The notes beneath the pieces were generated by a model, which was given only the letters and a program-made list of their open reading frames with translations, did no database searches and was not told where the DNA came from. A DNA stretch of 16,168 nt, taken from the NCBI GenBank assembly GCA_028565635.1, contig JAOXYB010024557.1:1-16168 (forward strand), read 5' to 3'. This DNA comes from Phoronis ovalis (lineage: Eukaryota; Phoronida; Phoronidae). The position numbers and the translations under genes are program-made. Below are positions 1-12,300 of this stretch, piece after piece (positions within the stretch are counted from its first letter, which is position 1; the number at the start of each line of letters is the position of its first letter).

Positions 1-255
1 TTAATAAATGATCATAAATCTTTGAAGCATTTCCAAGAAGAAAAGATTAATAGTATAAAAATAAAATAATAATTTTCTATTCTTTGAAAGGTTCGATCAT
101 TTATTGCCTATTTGTACTTATTTTGGGCCAAATTCACAATACTGTTCAAATATATACAAGGTACGATGTAATTCTGAGGTTAATCTAACACGGGCAAGCA
201 TTTCTCAACAATCTATGTCTCAAAAATATAAACATTTCGCAATGTTAATACTTAC
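1..255 (-). other. Intron (partial), between TM11 and TM12 exons
   Basis: AT-rich sequence follows the GTAAGT donor at 250-255. No string resembling the expected TM12 coding sequence (YFFxVLAxLT...) is seen on the minus strand, so the intron runs past the window edge. Confidence 0.8.
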
Positions 256-398
256 CTAACTATAAAATCAAATTCAGACCCCACTAACATGATAACACCA
301 AGTAATGTTGAGACAGCACCATGGATAACAGGTGCAAACATGTGCTCTAATGCCATCAACATCCTCCTATCTCGACTGCCAATTGCAGTCAAAAATCC
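256..398 (-). CDS. ptch: Patched exon: cytoplasmic loop and TM11 (last exon in window)
   Basis: This exon is 143 bp, equal to human exon 20 as recalled, and ends with AG of a split Arg. It reads [40 protein letters not shown] and SEFDFIV. Vertebrate counterpart: [40 protein letters not shown] and SEFDFIVR. The vertebrate Asp of VLDG is His here. The donor is GTAAGT; the acceptor is TATGTTTTGTAG. The following exon (TM12 and C-terminal tail) is not in the window. Confidence 0.96.
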
Positions 399-3300
399 CT
401 ACAAAACATAACATACCTTAGAGATTTGAAGCAAATCAAAAACAATTTAAGAGTATGAAAATTGTTGATTGCTTAACTTTAACAATTTCAAACACAACAT
501 CCAAAATATGAAAAATTTAAATAACCCAACTTGGAAATTTGAAAGTTACCAATGAAATTTTTTTTATATATATATTTCGTGTGTCCATAATTATAACCTT
601 GGCATAAAAATAACTTACCACACAAATATGGACGGTAAATTCTACCCCAATACCAACAGATACTATAAGAATGACAGCAGGCACGGCACTAAGCTTTATC
701 CCTGCTATTCCCATGAAACCAAATAGTTCCACTGCCATCATGGCTAAAACAGCAGTCTACAACAAAACCAGAGTCATGGTTACAAGCCGCACACAGCAAT
801 TTGCATACAATGCATGGAAATACAAGAAGCACAACATATAACCCACTTTACTGGTACAAACAACTGTTTCACACAGCTACATTTGTTACTCTCTAATTCA
901 CGAACAACTGATTCTGAACTTTAACTGTATACATTACTTACCACTACGATGGCTGCCCAAGGATTCACCAGAGTGATTGTTATTGTAAAGAAGGTAACAC
1001 TAAGAACACAAATTAATGCTAGCATCAGGTAGAAACGTAGATGAATGTACTGTTCCCAAAATGTAAATGGTATTCCAGATGGATACGTTGGGAGTTCTTT
1101 CTCAACATATTTTTCACAAATTTCTCTAATTTGTTTAATGGTGTCAGTGATTTCCTCCGTGTCCACCATATTGTTCAGGTAAAACTGAATTTGTGCATAC
1201 TGTAACGGCTGAGATTTTGGTACTGAAAGACAACATTGAATACATTCATTAATTATTACAAGGACTGAAAGTAATTACTCGCTGCACAAAAACAAAGTAA
1301 CAGCTTATACAACTGCCGAAGATATATTTTCAGATATTTTTCCTCAATCACAACATAGAATAAAAAATGTGTACGCAGAATCATGAAAACTTACTTTTTA
1401 ATTCATTGTCACTGGGGTCGTGTACCCATATCCTTGGTTCTGGTTTGAGTTCAGCCACTGAAGTAGCATAGGCTAATGCGTCATTAGAGGCCCAAGCTGT
1501 GAGGTAGTTGTAAAATGCACGTTTATAAATTATTCCATCATCATCTACCAGACGCGTGACGGAAACCTATAAATGTTAAATGAAACATACACAATGTGGT
1601 TTTGATTAATCATTTACATATACTTACATTTGGCATGTTATGTTTTTAGTATAAAGTCTACTTGACCAGTCAATTTGAAACAGCACTAATGGAAAATGCG
1701 AGAGTTCTGACAACAAATTTGTGTAAAAATTTATAACAATCCATTCATTTTACATACCTGGTCTTTGTTAGTAGGATCATCTATGTCACCGGTTTGTACC
1801 ATTAGTTTGTAGGCCAATATTCCATCCGCAGAAGCATTGTGACACCAGCCATCTTGATCAATACAACCCTTCTGCCACTCTTTATCAAAAGCGTGTTGGA
1901 GATCTACGAACAGAAGCAAAGGGAGTTGAACACAGGGAACTAGTCGGTATCATTTGGGTAACTTTACAATTTGTTTACCCCTTTTTCACAATGCCTAATT
2001 CTATCAAGTAATGTGGATACATATAGGCACACATCTTAAAATAAGCAAATGAACTTGATGCTATTAAATAGTCTAAATATTTTACACTACAAACTAAAAT
2101 TATAGACACTAATATCAACTTAAACAATTCACTTATTCTATTCATTGACCAGCCTTACAGAAAATTTTTTCGATTTCAAAAAAACATTTCTCATCACTTT
2201 GTTCATATCAATTAGAGAAGCTACTTTTGCTGTGTACAGCAGAAGTTGAAGAGGATTGCACTAACACATTAACAGGATTAGAGGAAATCCTTGCATCTTT
2301 ATGTCCCATTACAAAGGCCAAGACATCCAGACTATTCAAATTTATATGCAGGTGTCACAGCAAATAATATAAATAAAGATTTTCTACTGGTAACAAGAGC
2401 TACTTCAATAAAGAGTGTCAGGTTTATTCCTAAAAACTCTTCTTTTGTTTGTTGCATTAAGATATTATCTTCTTTTTTTTAGCCACTTCTACATATTTTC
2501 TGTTTGTTTGAAAGAGAAAGGATTCATTCTGTTCAAAATACCAAACACACAAACTGACCAAACAATTCATATGAATCTTTTTCGAGTAAAGTACACAGGC
2601 AAATTTCTCCCAGTTTGCAAATTATTAGATAACAGAACATATTCTTTTGTATTATCACTTTGACATAAAAAAATTTAATAACAAAGTTGCAATGTATGAA
2701 ATTGACTTTTTCACCCAACAATAGATACTAGTGTATTGGAACAGTTGTCTGGAACACAGTGTTTAGAAACAAGACAATAATGTGAAACTCTTGAATATTT
2801 GCAAACAAAAGGCTCTTCTCTCAATTCAGTAACACACTGCATTTGACTAATGAATACTCCAAGCATAAGCGGATAAAGTTTCCATCTCAGTTTTTCACTA
2901 CAACCCAAGATTACACTATTCAGCTATTATGTTCCACCTTACATTCCACAATACTAAATTTTACAAAAATATTATAATATTTATATTGCAAAATAAAATT
3001 CCGGTTGTGTTTTAATCTTCCATCTTTTATGCACACCTTGCAATTGTGGTAGGTAATTTTTTAGCGCATAACATACCTAATAACCATTGTCTAAACAATT
3101 CCAACCAAAAGTCTGCCAATGTCCCATCATCTTTCTTAATAATTTTCGTCACTCGCCGAAATTCACTGTGATAGTCATGGAGAAGTTGCTGTTCTTTTGC
3201 GTAATCAAAATGTGCCTAGAAAAAGGAATGCTTTGTTTATTATATTCATACAAAAAAAAATTTTTGTAGTTTTAAGATTCACACTAGAACAATCAATATT

Positions 3301-6300
3301 CTTTAAAATTCACATATGATCAAGCATAAACTCCAGAAAAACATATTCTGAAACATTTAAATATTCAAAAGAATTGGAACAGAAAATAATAGGGTTTTTC
3401 ACATACCTTGGTAACAATATACATGTTGTAGAATCCAAAATAGTTCGATTGTTTCTCTAAAAACTTGTACTCATCTGTTCCTCTTGGTACTATATCAGTC
3501 AGATCGAGACCATCATGCACCTGGGTTGTGCCCCATATTCCCAGAGACAACAGGCCCATAAACATCACAACCACAACAACCTTTGCAAACACAAATATCT
3601 TTTTAGTACAGACATAAATTATTTAGTAATTTTTGTTTTTAGAAATCTTGTGATTTGGCATTTATATTTTAAGCTATAAAGTTATCAGAACTGTTTACAC
3701 ATCAGGATTTAACATAAAAGCCTGCATGATTTTTAATGCACAAAATTAAACACAGATTACAAATCAAGCTATTTAATGTCAAAATTCATTCACATGTTTA
3801 AGAAAATAATTTAGATTCCGACAAAATACTTATAGCCTCAGGTAGGTCTCTCAAGCCACAATTCGGTAAATTAGCTGTTAGAATCCTTTTTAATATATCC
3901 CAATAAATTTGCTGTCGCTTGCCAAAGATATTTTGTCAGATCAAACTATTGACTTAATAATGGTGAAAACACTGTTTCCAATTTGTGGGTGGCACCAAAG
4001 GGTTGCTAAAGTTACATGGTATTTATCGAGTGACTTGTGTCTGTACTTCACCATTTACAAGGTCAAATATAAGAAACATATGCACTACAGTTTCAATGCA
4101 CACAACACTCAAGGGTGTATGAATGGACAACTGCCACCATAACCAAAGGTCAAAAGAGCAAACTGTTTATTATTACAAGTAAAGCACATCCAAGCTATAG
4201 ATCATCCCCACTTTCCTATTCCCTACAAACAGCAGTATTTAAAGAATCAACATACAAAATGAAATTTTCCAATATTGACATACTTTAACAGGTGCCTTCT
4301 GAAGAAATGGTCCATACACTTTCCTGGCAAACCAAGTCAAGGAAAAGGTGCAACATTCTCTTTGGGTCTGCGCACATTTTTCTCTACATGTTTGATTCTC
4401 TTCTGGTGTTAAGCACTGTCGTGAAGACGTAGCAGATGCAGGTAGTGATGACGGAATTATGGAAGACGGAGATACTTGGCGAATGTTTTCTATTTCCTCC
4501 TCTATTTCTACTGGAGCGAGGACAGTCACTGCATGCTGGCCATCTGATCTGGCGTGGGTGACTGTATTGTGTACGCTATATGGCGGTGGACTCGACTCAC
4601 GAGAATACTCTGGTGGGGGCGACATATCTCTATCAGGCTGAAGGTTAATGACAGAATCACTTATTGACCTGAAATGAGAATAGCTCTATTACAATACCAG
4701 AATTGAGTTTTTTTTTAAAAACAGAATCACATCTAGATCATTAAACAACCACCTAATTTTACTCAAGTTTCTTTTTTTTTTTAAAGCAAATATTTCCTGT
4801 GACAAAACATTCATAATAAGAAATTTATTCGGAACTTTAACTTACCCAGTCAAACAGCAGAAAACATCTACCCTTTTTTCTTGTCTTCGATAAAGGTCCA
4901 TACTAACAATAGCAGGAAAGACCAGGAGAATAGTCAGCATGTTGAATATTATCAACACTGCAGCCTGCGAAAAGAAAGGAATGCTACATATTACCAAAGG
5001 AAATTTTCCTTGTAAATTGGAACATACTTATTCTCAAATATACATAAATTTAGTCATATTGTAATTTCTGTGATGACACAGAAAAATTCGTTTTTGTGTG
5101 TATTTAAACCTATCCTGAAACAACTGACTTTGTTAATGGAAATATACGCGTCTCATAATTATAACTGCTGATCAATCATATTTTCCAGAAATATATGGAG
5201 TTATATGTAACTAATAACTGCAAAAAATAATTTCCAGAAAAATACCTATTCTGAATGGAAATTAATAGAATTCATTAAAACTGTGTCATACATTAAGGAT
5301 TCTGACAGTTCATTGATTATGACACCATTAAGGTGTACCATCTTTAATTTCCCACAAGTAGACCACCCACTGAATAGAGTGGAATAATAAAAGTAACCTC
5401 AAGCCACACTGTAGCCTCAAAGTAAATTATGGATATAACAAATAGCATCATTCACCTTGCATTTTTGTCACAACAACCTCTGTTTGTATTTTGAGCAGAA
5501 AATTATAATGACAGGTCAAAAATTTACTCTCAAAATATCTACCACTTTTGTAGTTGTAAATATAAAATATTTAGCAACATATGTACAAATAAACTACACA
5601 ATGGATTATGTAGAAATTAAATAGGAATAATATTTAATATTCCGTTTTATAACAAGTTGCAACAAGCCCAATTGTTGCTAAATCAATGCGACACGAGCCA
5701 AAATACACAATTTCAAAATTTTCACAAATTCCTAAGCAAATATTTTGAGAAAGGAAAATGAACAAAATGGGCATATGATTTGATACTACTCGCAAACAAT
5801 TACACCTTAAACAAAACAATAGAAACGCGTGCAAGGCACGCCACAAGGAGGGAGAATAAATATTTGTCTTCTGTAGGAGTCAAGTTATGCATGATAATGA
5901 GTTAAATTACCTGTAGAGTAAAAGCTTGCAATGCTGGAATTGGGATTAGTGTAGCCATAAAAAAGGCGCAAATATTGCTAACAGACGTTAGAAGAACACT
6001 CACTCCAGTTCGTTTCAACACTTCCCCAGTTTGTTCCTGAAAAATTACACAAAATCAAGTATTTCAGTATTCTATACATTCAAATTCGTCCATAAATAAA
6101 TTAAAACAGACGAATAAATAAACTGGCAAAATGTTCAAAAACAAAAGATTATTGTACATGAAAAGGTTCTAGAGTCTAAAACCAGTAAAAAAAATAACAT
6201 TTTTATTATCCAGATCCATAAAACAAGTGACTATATATAATTAAAATAGTTTACTAATTTCTTTTACCATTTCAAGTATTTTTGAAAATATTGCATGTAA

Positions 6301-9300
6301 GGCATCACAATTTCTATAAAATATATGACAGATAATTTAATTTAAAACACCGCCCACAATCACAGTTATAGAGTTTATTGTGAAGCACATTTTTGATATA
6401 GACCAGGTGAACAGCTTCAACTACAATTTGGTCAAGGTATGCCAGGCAATAAAATAAACATTAAGCTATTTTTACTGAAAACAGGATGAAGATAATAAAT
6501 TTAGTGGACACAGCATCATATCATATAACATACACTGAAAATATCTTCCTAAGAACTAGGGCTACAGGATATGGATAAAAATTTTCAAGAATTGGTTAGT
6601 AAGAAAACATCCTCAATTTGGTGTACATAATGACATTTTCGAAGTTTGTGATTTTGTTTACTTTAACAAACAATTGTAAAATTTTCTGAAATTAAGTAAT
6701 GACATCATAACGTTTTTTCTATTATTTATTCGTTGTATATGACAATTACAAAAATATATTTCTATCTTTAACTTCCATAAATTACATATCATTTAGAAAA
6801 AGACACGGAAAATATCTTTTATGTAGATGACGGTTTAAGTTTTTTTTCATTATCTTTTTGTTAGTCCAACACTGATTATTTAATAAACTAATTTATGGAC
6901 ATTATATTGACACAGATACAAACTATTAACTGCCACTCATCAAACTTTTTGACAATAATAGCACAAAATATGCCATCTAGCAATCTAAATTTGACCATGG
7001 ATTTTTTTTTAAAGAACACTTAGCAACAAAACTTAGTTTTATTACCTTTTGAAGTAATGATTAATTGTCACAGAAGAATTCCTTTAAAGCAAGCTAAATT
7101 TGTTGACTTGCTCTAATAAAAACAAAACTAAGATACCATCACCAAACTTTATGATTTTTTTATATGGACAATTGTGGTGCTAAACCTATGTAGCATATTA
7201 CACAAGTTCTAAGATATTTCGCAAATATCATTAATGTAGACTGGGCCCATCTGGATAAAGTATGCGTTATGTATTAGTAAATTCTTTGTTTTATACCCAA
7301 CATATTTACGGTTAAGTAGCTACAACATTTTCACATCAGCATTTTTTTACACAGAACTGTAGATGTTGCTGTAATATGCTAGCTATGTTAATAAACACTG
7401 GAAAGCAAAATTTTGTCCCTGCGGTGTTGCGCCATAACACAAGACTGCACTTAAAATCATACAAAACGTTCAAACGATTCTAGTTGATTTCAATCATTTT
7501 TGTACAAAAACACCTTTCTTTCCTCCACTGTACAGGTTCTATTTAATATCAACAAACTATTACAAGGAAACCTACAAAACACTATTATACCCGACTGTTT
7601 GCAAATAAACAGCTAAACAGCACATGCACAATAGCCTATAGTGACCCCTAAAGAATATACCTCAAGGCAACAATGGAAGCATTTGTAACCATAAAATGAC
7701 TGCACAATTTCCGTATTCATCTTATAGGTCTACATGAGAGCGCGCCTGTGAAGGTACTCGATCTCAAAATAACATGTTTTGACAAATAGCTTACCTCATA
7801 TGGTATTTTTGGGTTCAGAGTATTTTCTGCAAATGAGTGAGCAATTAGGAACATGTCATCTACGCCAAGACCCAAGGCAAGGAAAGGGATTATCTGAAAA
7901 TCAAGAAATATTGTTCACAAAAATTGGATAACAAAGTAACTATGTTTATGAAACCGGACAACGAATTAAGTGGAAATTATCAATCAACTAAAGACAAATT
8001 AATAAACAGTTTGCTTAATTAGAAAAAAAAGTATCAGCTTATTTTTTGTTAAGAGTGTATGATATTTACCTGTGTTGTTGATGCATTAAATGATATTTGC
8101 AAAACAGAACAAAATCCAAGACCTGCTGCCACCGACAAAGCAACAAGTACTACTCCAGCTAAACCAACTCCACTTTGTGACCGTACAGGGTCTGTCCATC
8201 GTAATAGAGAGATACAGGCATACGCCAGCTGAAAACAGAAGATGTAGTTCATGTAATTACAATTAAGTACATATATCATCGACCCTACTCTCGACTCATT
8301 TTAACATACATTTTCTGTCAAGTTATTTTATCTTTCAATAATGTCTGGTTTCTAATGGTATATACATATTGCTAGCACCAAGCAAGAGATTTAAAGACGA
8401 CTAAACTGTGCTCTTAACACTCACCATTAGAATGTAGCCAAGAACAACTCTGACCACGCTGATTTGGGAGAAGTCCTGCAAAATGTCAGCGAGCGACATT
8501 GTAGAGAAAGAATACACATCATCCTCATCAGTGCTATTTAAAACCTTTTTCACTTCTTCACTAAATTTACGCTGCCATGTTTGTAAAATAGTCTTTGCTT
8601 TATCCTGCGTCCAGTCTATGCTTAAAACTTTATACTGGTCTTGATAATACTCGTACATATCTTTTTCTGCCATCACTTGCAACAATGTCTGATATGCCTC
8701 CGCTCTGCAAGAAAACAAGAACAACCATGATTGATGAGACACTGAATTATATATGTAATAATCATATTATTATTATTACATACAGCTTTGGTCAACTATG
8801 CAATTAACCGACGGTTTATATGTATCCTTGATTACCAGCACAAAACAACAATTCTTTAAGATTACTTTGTACGTTTCTTGTATGGAAAGCATACCGTATT
8901 CATTACAATTTCAAAGTTGCTTGATTATCTCCCGAGATATGCTTTCTTCTTCAGTCACAAAACCAGATATTAAACTCAAATACTCACTTTACAATGTGAC
9001 CACTTTTGTTTTTCGACACTCCTCCAACGATGAGGTCTTCCTCCCAATGCATATATTTTTCGGCAAATCCAGAACAACCCCCTGTTAATTCAGCACCAAT
9101 ATTGGGTACGACCTTTGATGCATAATTTGGTGCCGTTGGTGGACAGTCCGGATCCTCAGGGTCGAGGCAAGGTTTTGTTGTATATGCACCATTTATACCC
9201 GCCTAAAAATAAAACATATGACCGTGACATTATTTTTTTGAGCATTTTCAATATTATTATGGTCAACTGTTTGAAAGAGAAGCAGTATTTACACCCAAAC

Positions 9301-12300
9301 ACATTAAAGATGTCATTATTGTTTACTCTATGCTTCTGATATATACATTCTATATTAATTGCTTCTTGTGTAATGTATAAAAGAATTGCAAAATTTGGAA
9401 ACTATTCAGCTTTCAAATTGGTAGTCTTACCCTGTCTAGCATTTCTTTCACAGAATCCGCACGAAATGGCAAACCAAAATTTTCGAGGGTTTGTACTAGC
9501 TGCTTTGGATGTAAATTGGCCCATGTGATACTGGAGAAACCTCTGGAAAAATAATACCAGAATATTATGATAAGAATTATGCTGAGCCAGGTGGAAGACG
9601 AGACATTATAAATGGAGCTACAAATATATGCGACCCATAAACCTCAACAGGAAAATTAAATCTTTTTAAAACTGGAAACTAAATACATAGCAACTGTGGC
9701 AGCAAATTATACCACTGAGTATGCATGATAATTTAATATTCAGAATGATTATATGCACAATTTCATTTTTCCTTGTGGTTGCGTTGGTTATATATACATA
9801 TACCAAGAATTTAAATGGCATTTCCATTCGTGGCTTGGCAAATCTTTCTTGCTTGAAATTTGACCAGGCCAATCAAGCAGTGTTTATACAGGCTGTAAAC
9901 CAAATGCTAAATGCCAACCTAATGGCTAGCGCTAATGGCATACAAGAACATTTAACCAAGCAAAAAAGTGGCCATTAACTTTCTAACCCCAAATGAATGT
10001 ACCAAAGCATTTCTACCAACTGCAGACAACTATAACTCAAAAATTTGAAATACAAAAATATACCAACATTCAACACAGTGCACATAATTTTGTGGACAGA
10101 TAGCTTGTACTAGCTGAAAGGTATTTGGACCAGAAATGGTTTATAAAGTTTTGTTATTTCATGGTCTTTTCTCAATTCAGTAGTCAAACTAAATTTCAAA
10201 TATATAATACTTCATTTCAAACAGAAACATTAACAAGTCCAAGTATTATATGATATACATCTTTTGAATAAAAGAATTCATATAACACTAACAAATTTGA
10301 AGTATTATCTACCAGCACACAAAATAGTTAGAACCTGCTTCAACCATACATGAAAAGCCTCCAGGGATGTGGCTTTTGAAGCAATCAAATCACCCTTGAA
10401 GTAAACCCCAATTACCTGACCAGTCACTATAACCTAACCCTTTTCAAGTGACCAAGCCATCCTTTTCACTGGAAAATCAGGGCCACCCAAAACATTAGTT
10501 CTGGTCAGAGATGACACCAAAGACAAGATATGGTACTATTAACTGAAATACAGATATATTTAATCCCTTTGTTTACAAAATATTTCTTTTTCTTTTTAAC
10601 CACAGAGCACTTCATTTAAATTATTCATCAGAATTCTTCCAAAAAAATTACTACTGGCTTCCTATAGTCAGTCATATTACTAGTATGCAATACAACAAAA
10701 ATATTGTTATCCTTCTTATGGGACAAAAAGTTCAAAATATACAATATGAAATGATATTTTATTACAGGCATATCTGCCTAGGCTATTTATGTGAACATTA
10801 TAATCAAATTCCCCATATGTTGGCTATGGTTGCAGTAAGTACTTGCAGTCTGCTTTTGCAGTTAAACTAAAATGGCAGTTATAGCCCTGATTTATATCAG
10901 AAAATAGCTAGTTTATATCACACCATCAGATTTATAAGTTTTTTCACTAAACAATTCACTAGGGAGGTCTGATATGTTTAGTCTGGTTGACCCATGTTTT
11001 CTATCAAGAAACTGACTTTATACCATCAGAAACCAATTACCAGGTCTCCACAATGTCATGTTAAACAACAGTTTAATATGAAGAAAGGTGTTCAATATTT
11101 TCCCAAGAAATTCATCCCAATCCCTCAATTAAAGAAAAGCATTAGTGTGCATAAAAGCATCAAATATTTTTTTTACACAAGTCGAACAAAAAATTCAATG
11201 AGCTTTGCAAATAGGCGTCAAAACACTGATCTGAACAGAGAAGAATAGCTGATATGACACAACTTTGATGGGAGTCTATTGTAAACATGACAAGTATTCA
11301 AACCTCCCAAGCTGAATTGAAAGGTCACAATATCACTTACAACAAATACCACAGAATGTTAAATTCTGGTTTGTTGAGGGACAAAAATTAAAATAGAACA
11401 ACAATAGTTGTGCTTAAGTTACACCACTGAGCCTATTCAATGCAATGAAATAAGCGAATATCATTATTTCCTTTGAAAACAACCCCACAAAAACGAGTAG
11501 TGAGCTGTATTTTTTGACTAAATTTTTCTACATAATACAGAACAATTAATTAATATCCAAGTTATGTTTGGTAAATATTTTTCAACCTACAGTTTATAGA
11601 GTAGGTCCAAACAGGCTTTAGGCAGCAGGTTTGTCGCAAGTCTGACAACCTGTCAATTAATACTTAATATTATTTTTTAAAATACTAATTATTCCTATGC
11701 AAACTCGATTTTCTTTGATAACCCTTACAGTTGAATAGAACTGTTAGGTCCTTCATATTGTATCAATATCAGCATTAAGTCATTGATTGGCTAATTTTGG
11801 AATTCTTCAGCTGAAATTTAGCAGAAACACCTTTTGACAAATTTGAAAAAGGTGAATGAATGCACTTACGGAACTGTGATATCGGAGTCGGGACCCAGCG
11901 GCTTGGCTCCTTCCCAAAAACAGTCTAAAGGCGTTATAATAACACATGGTAACAATTTTTCTAAAATCTGAAAAAATATGAAACAAATTTTACTTTAATC
12001 ATTTTAGTAACTGAAAATCAAACATCACATCTAAATAATAAATAATAATTTTTTTTGCAATATTTTGCTTACAAGAGTAGAAATATTTCTTGCAAAAAAA
12101 TCTAGTTTACCCAAATACACTGCAAAGTACTGGCAATTATGTTACTCACCCTGTCCATGAGAGAATCATCAAAACTAGGAAAACTTGCTTTGTAACAAAT
12201 ATCGCTAAACCTCCAAGTACTGAAAGAAATGAAAAATTAGACAGAAGTAGAAATAAATTGTTGAAAGATTTCAAAAGTATCTAAATTTTTATGACATTCA

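Noticed and set aside
4459-4641. Plus-strand 60-codon open frame
   Set aside because: It is the antisense shadow of the ptch middle-loop exon at 4284-4668.
5323-5337. Small hairpin ACACC-ATTAA-GGTGT in the TM5-TM6 intron
   Set aside because: A five-base stem is too short to be meaningful, and no RNA family signature is present.
8595-9088. Plus-strand open frames of 70 and 96 codons
   Set aside because: They overlap the minus-strand ptch exons at 8425-8704 and 8988-9202 and the short intron between them. The real coding signal is on the minus strand.
9721-9978. Plus-strand 85-codon open frame with a hydrophobic start and a short direct repeat (CTAATGGC twice)
   Set aside because: It lies inside a ptch intron, antisense to the gene. 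It has no recognisable domain and no transposon hallmarks, and such lengths occur by chance.
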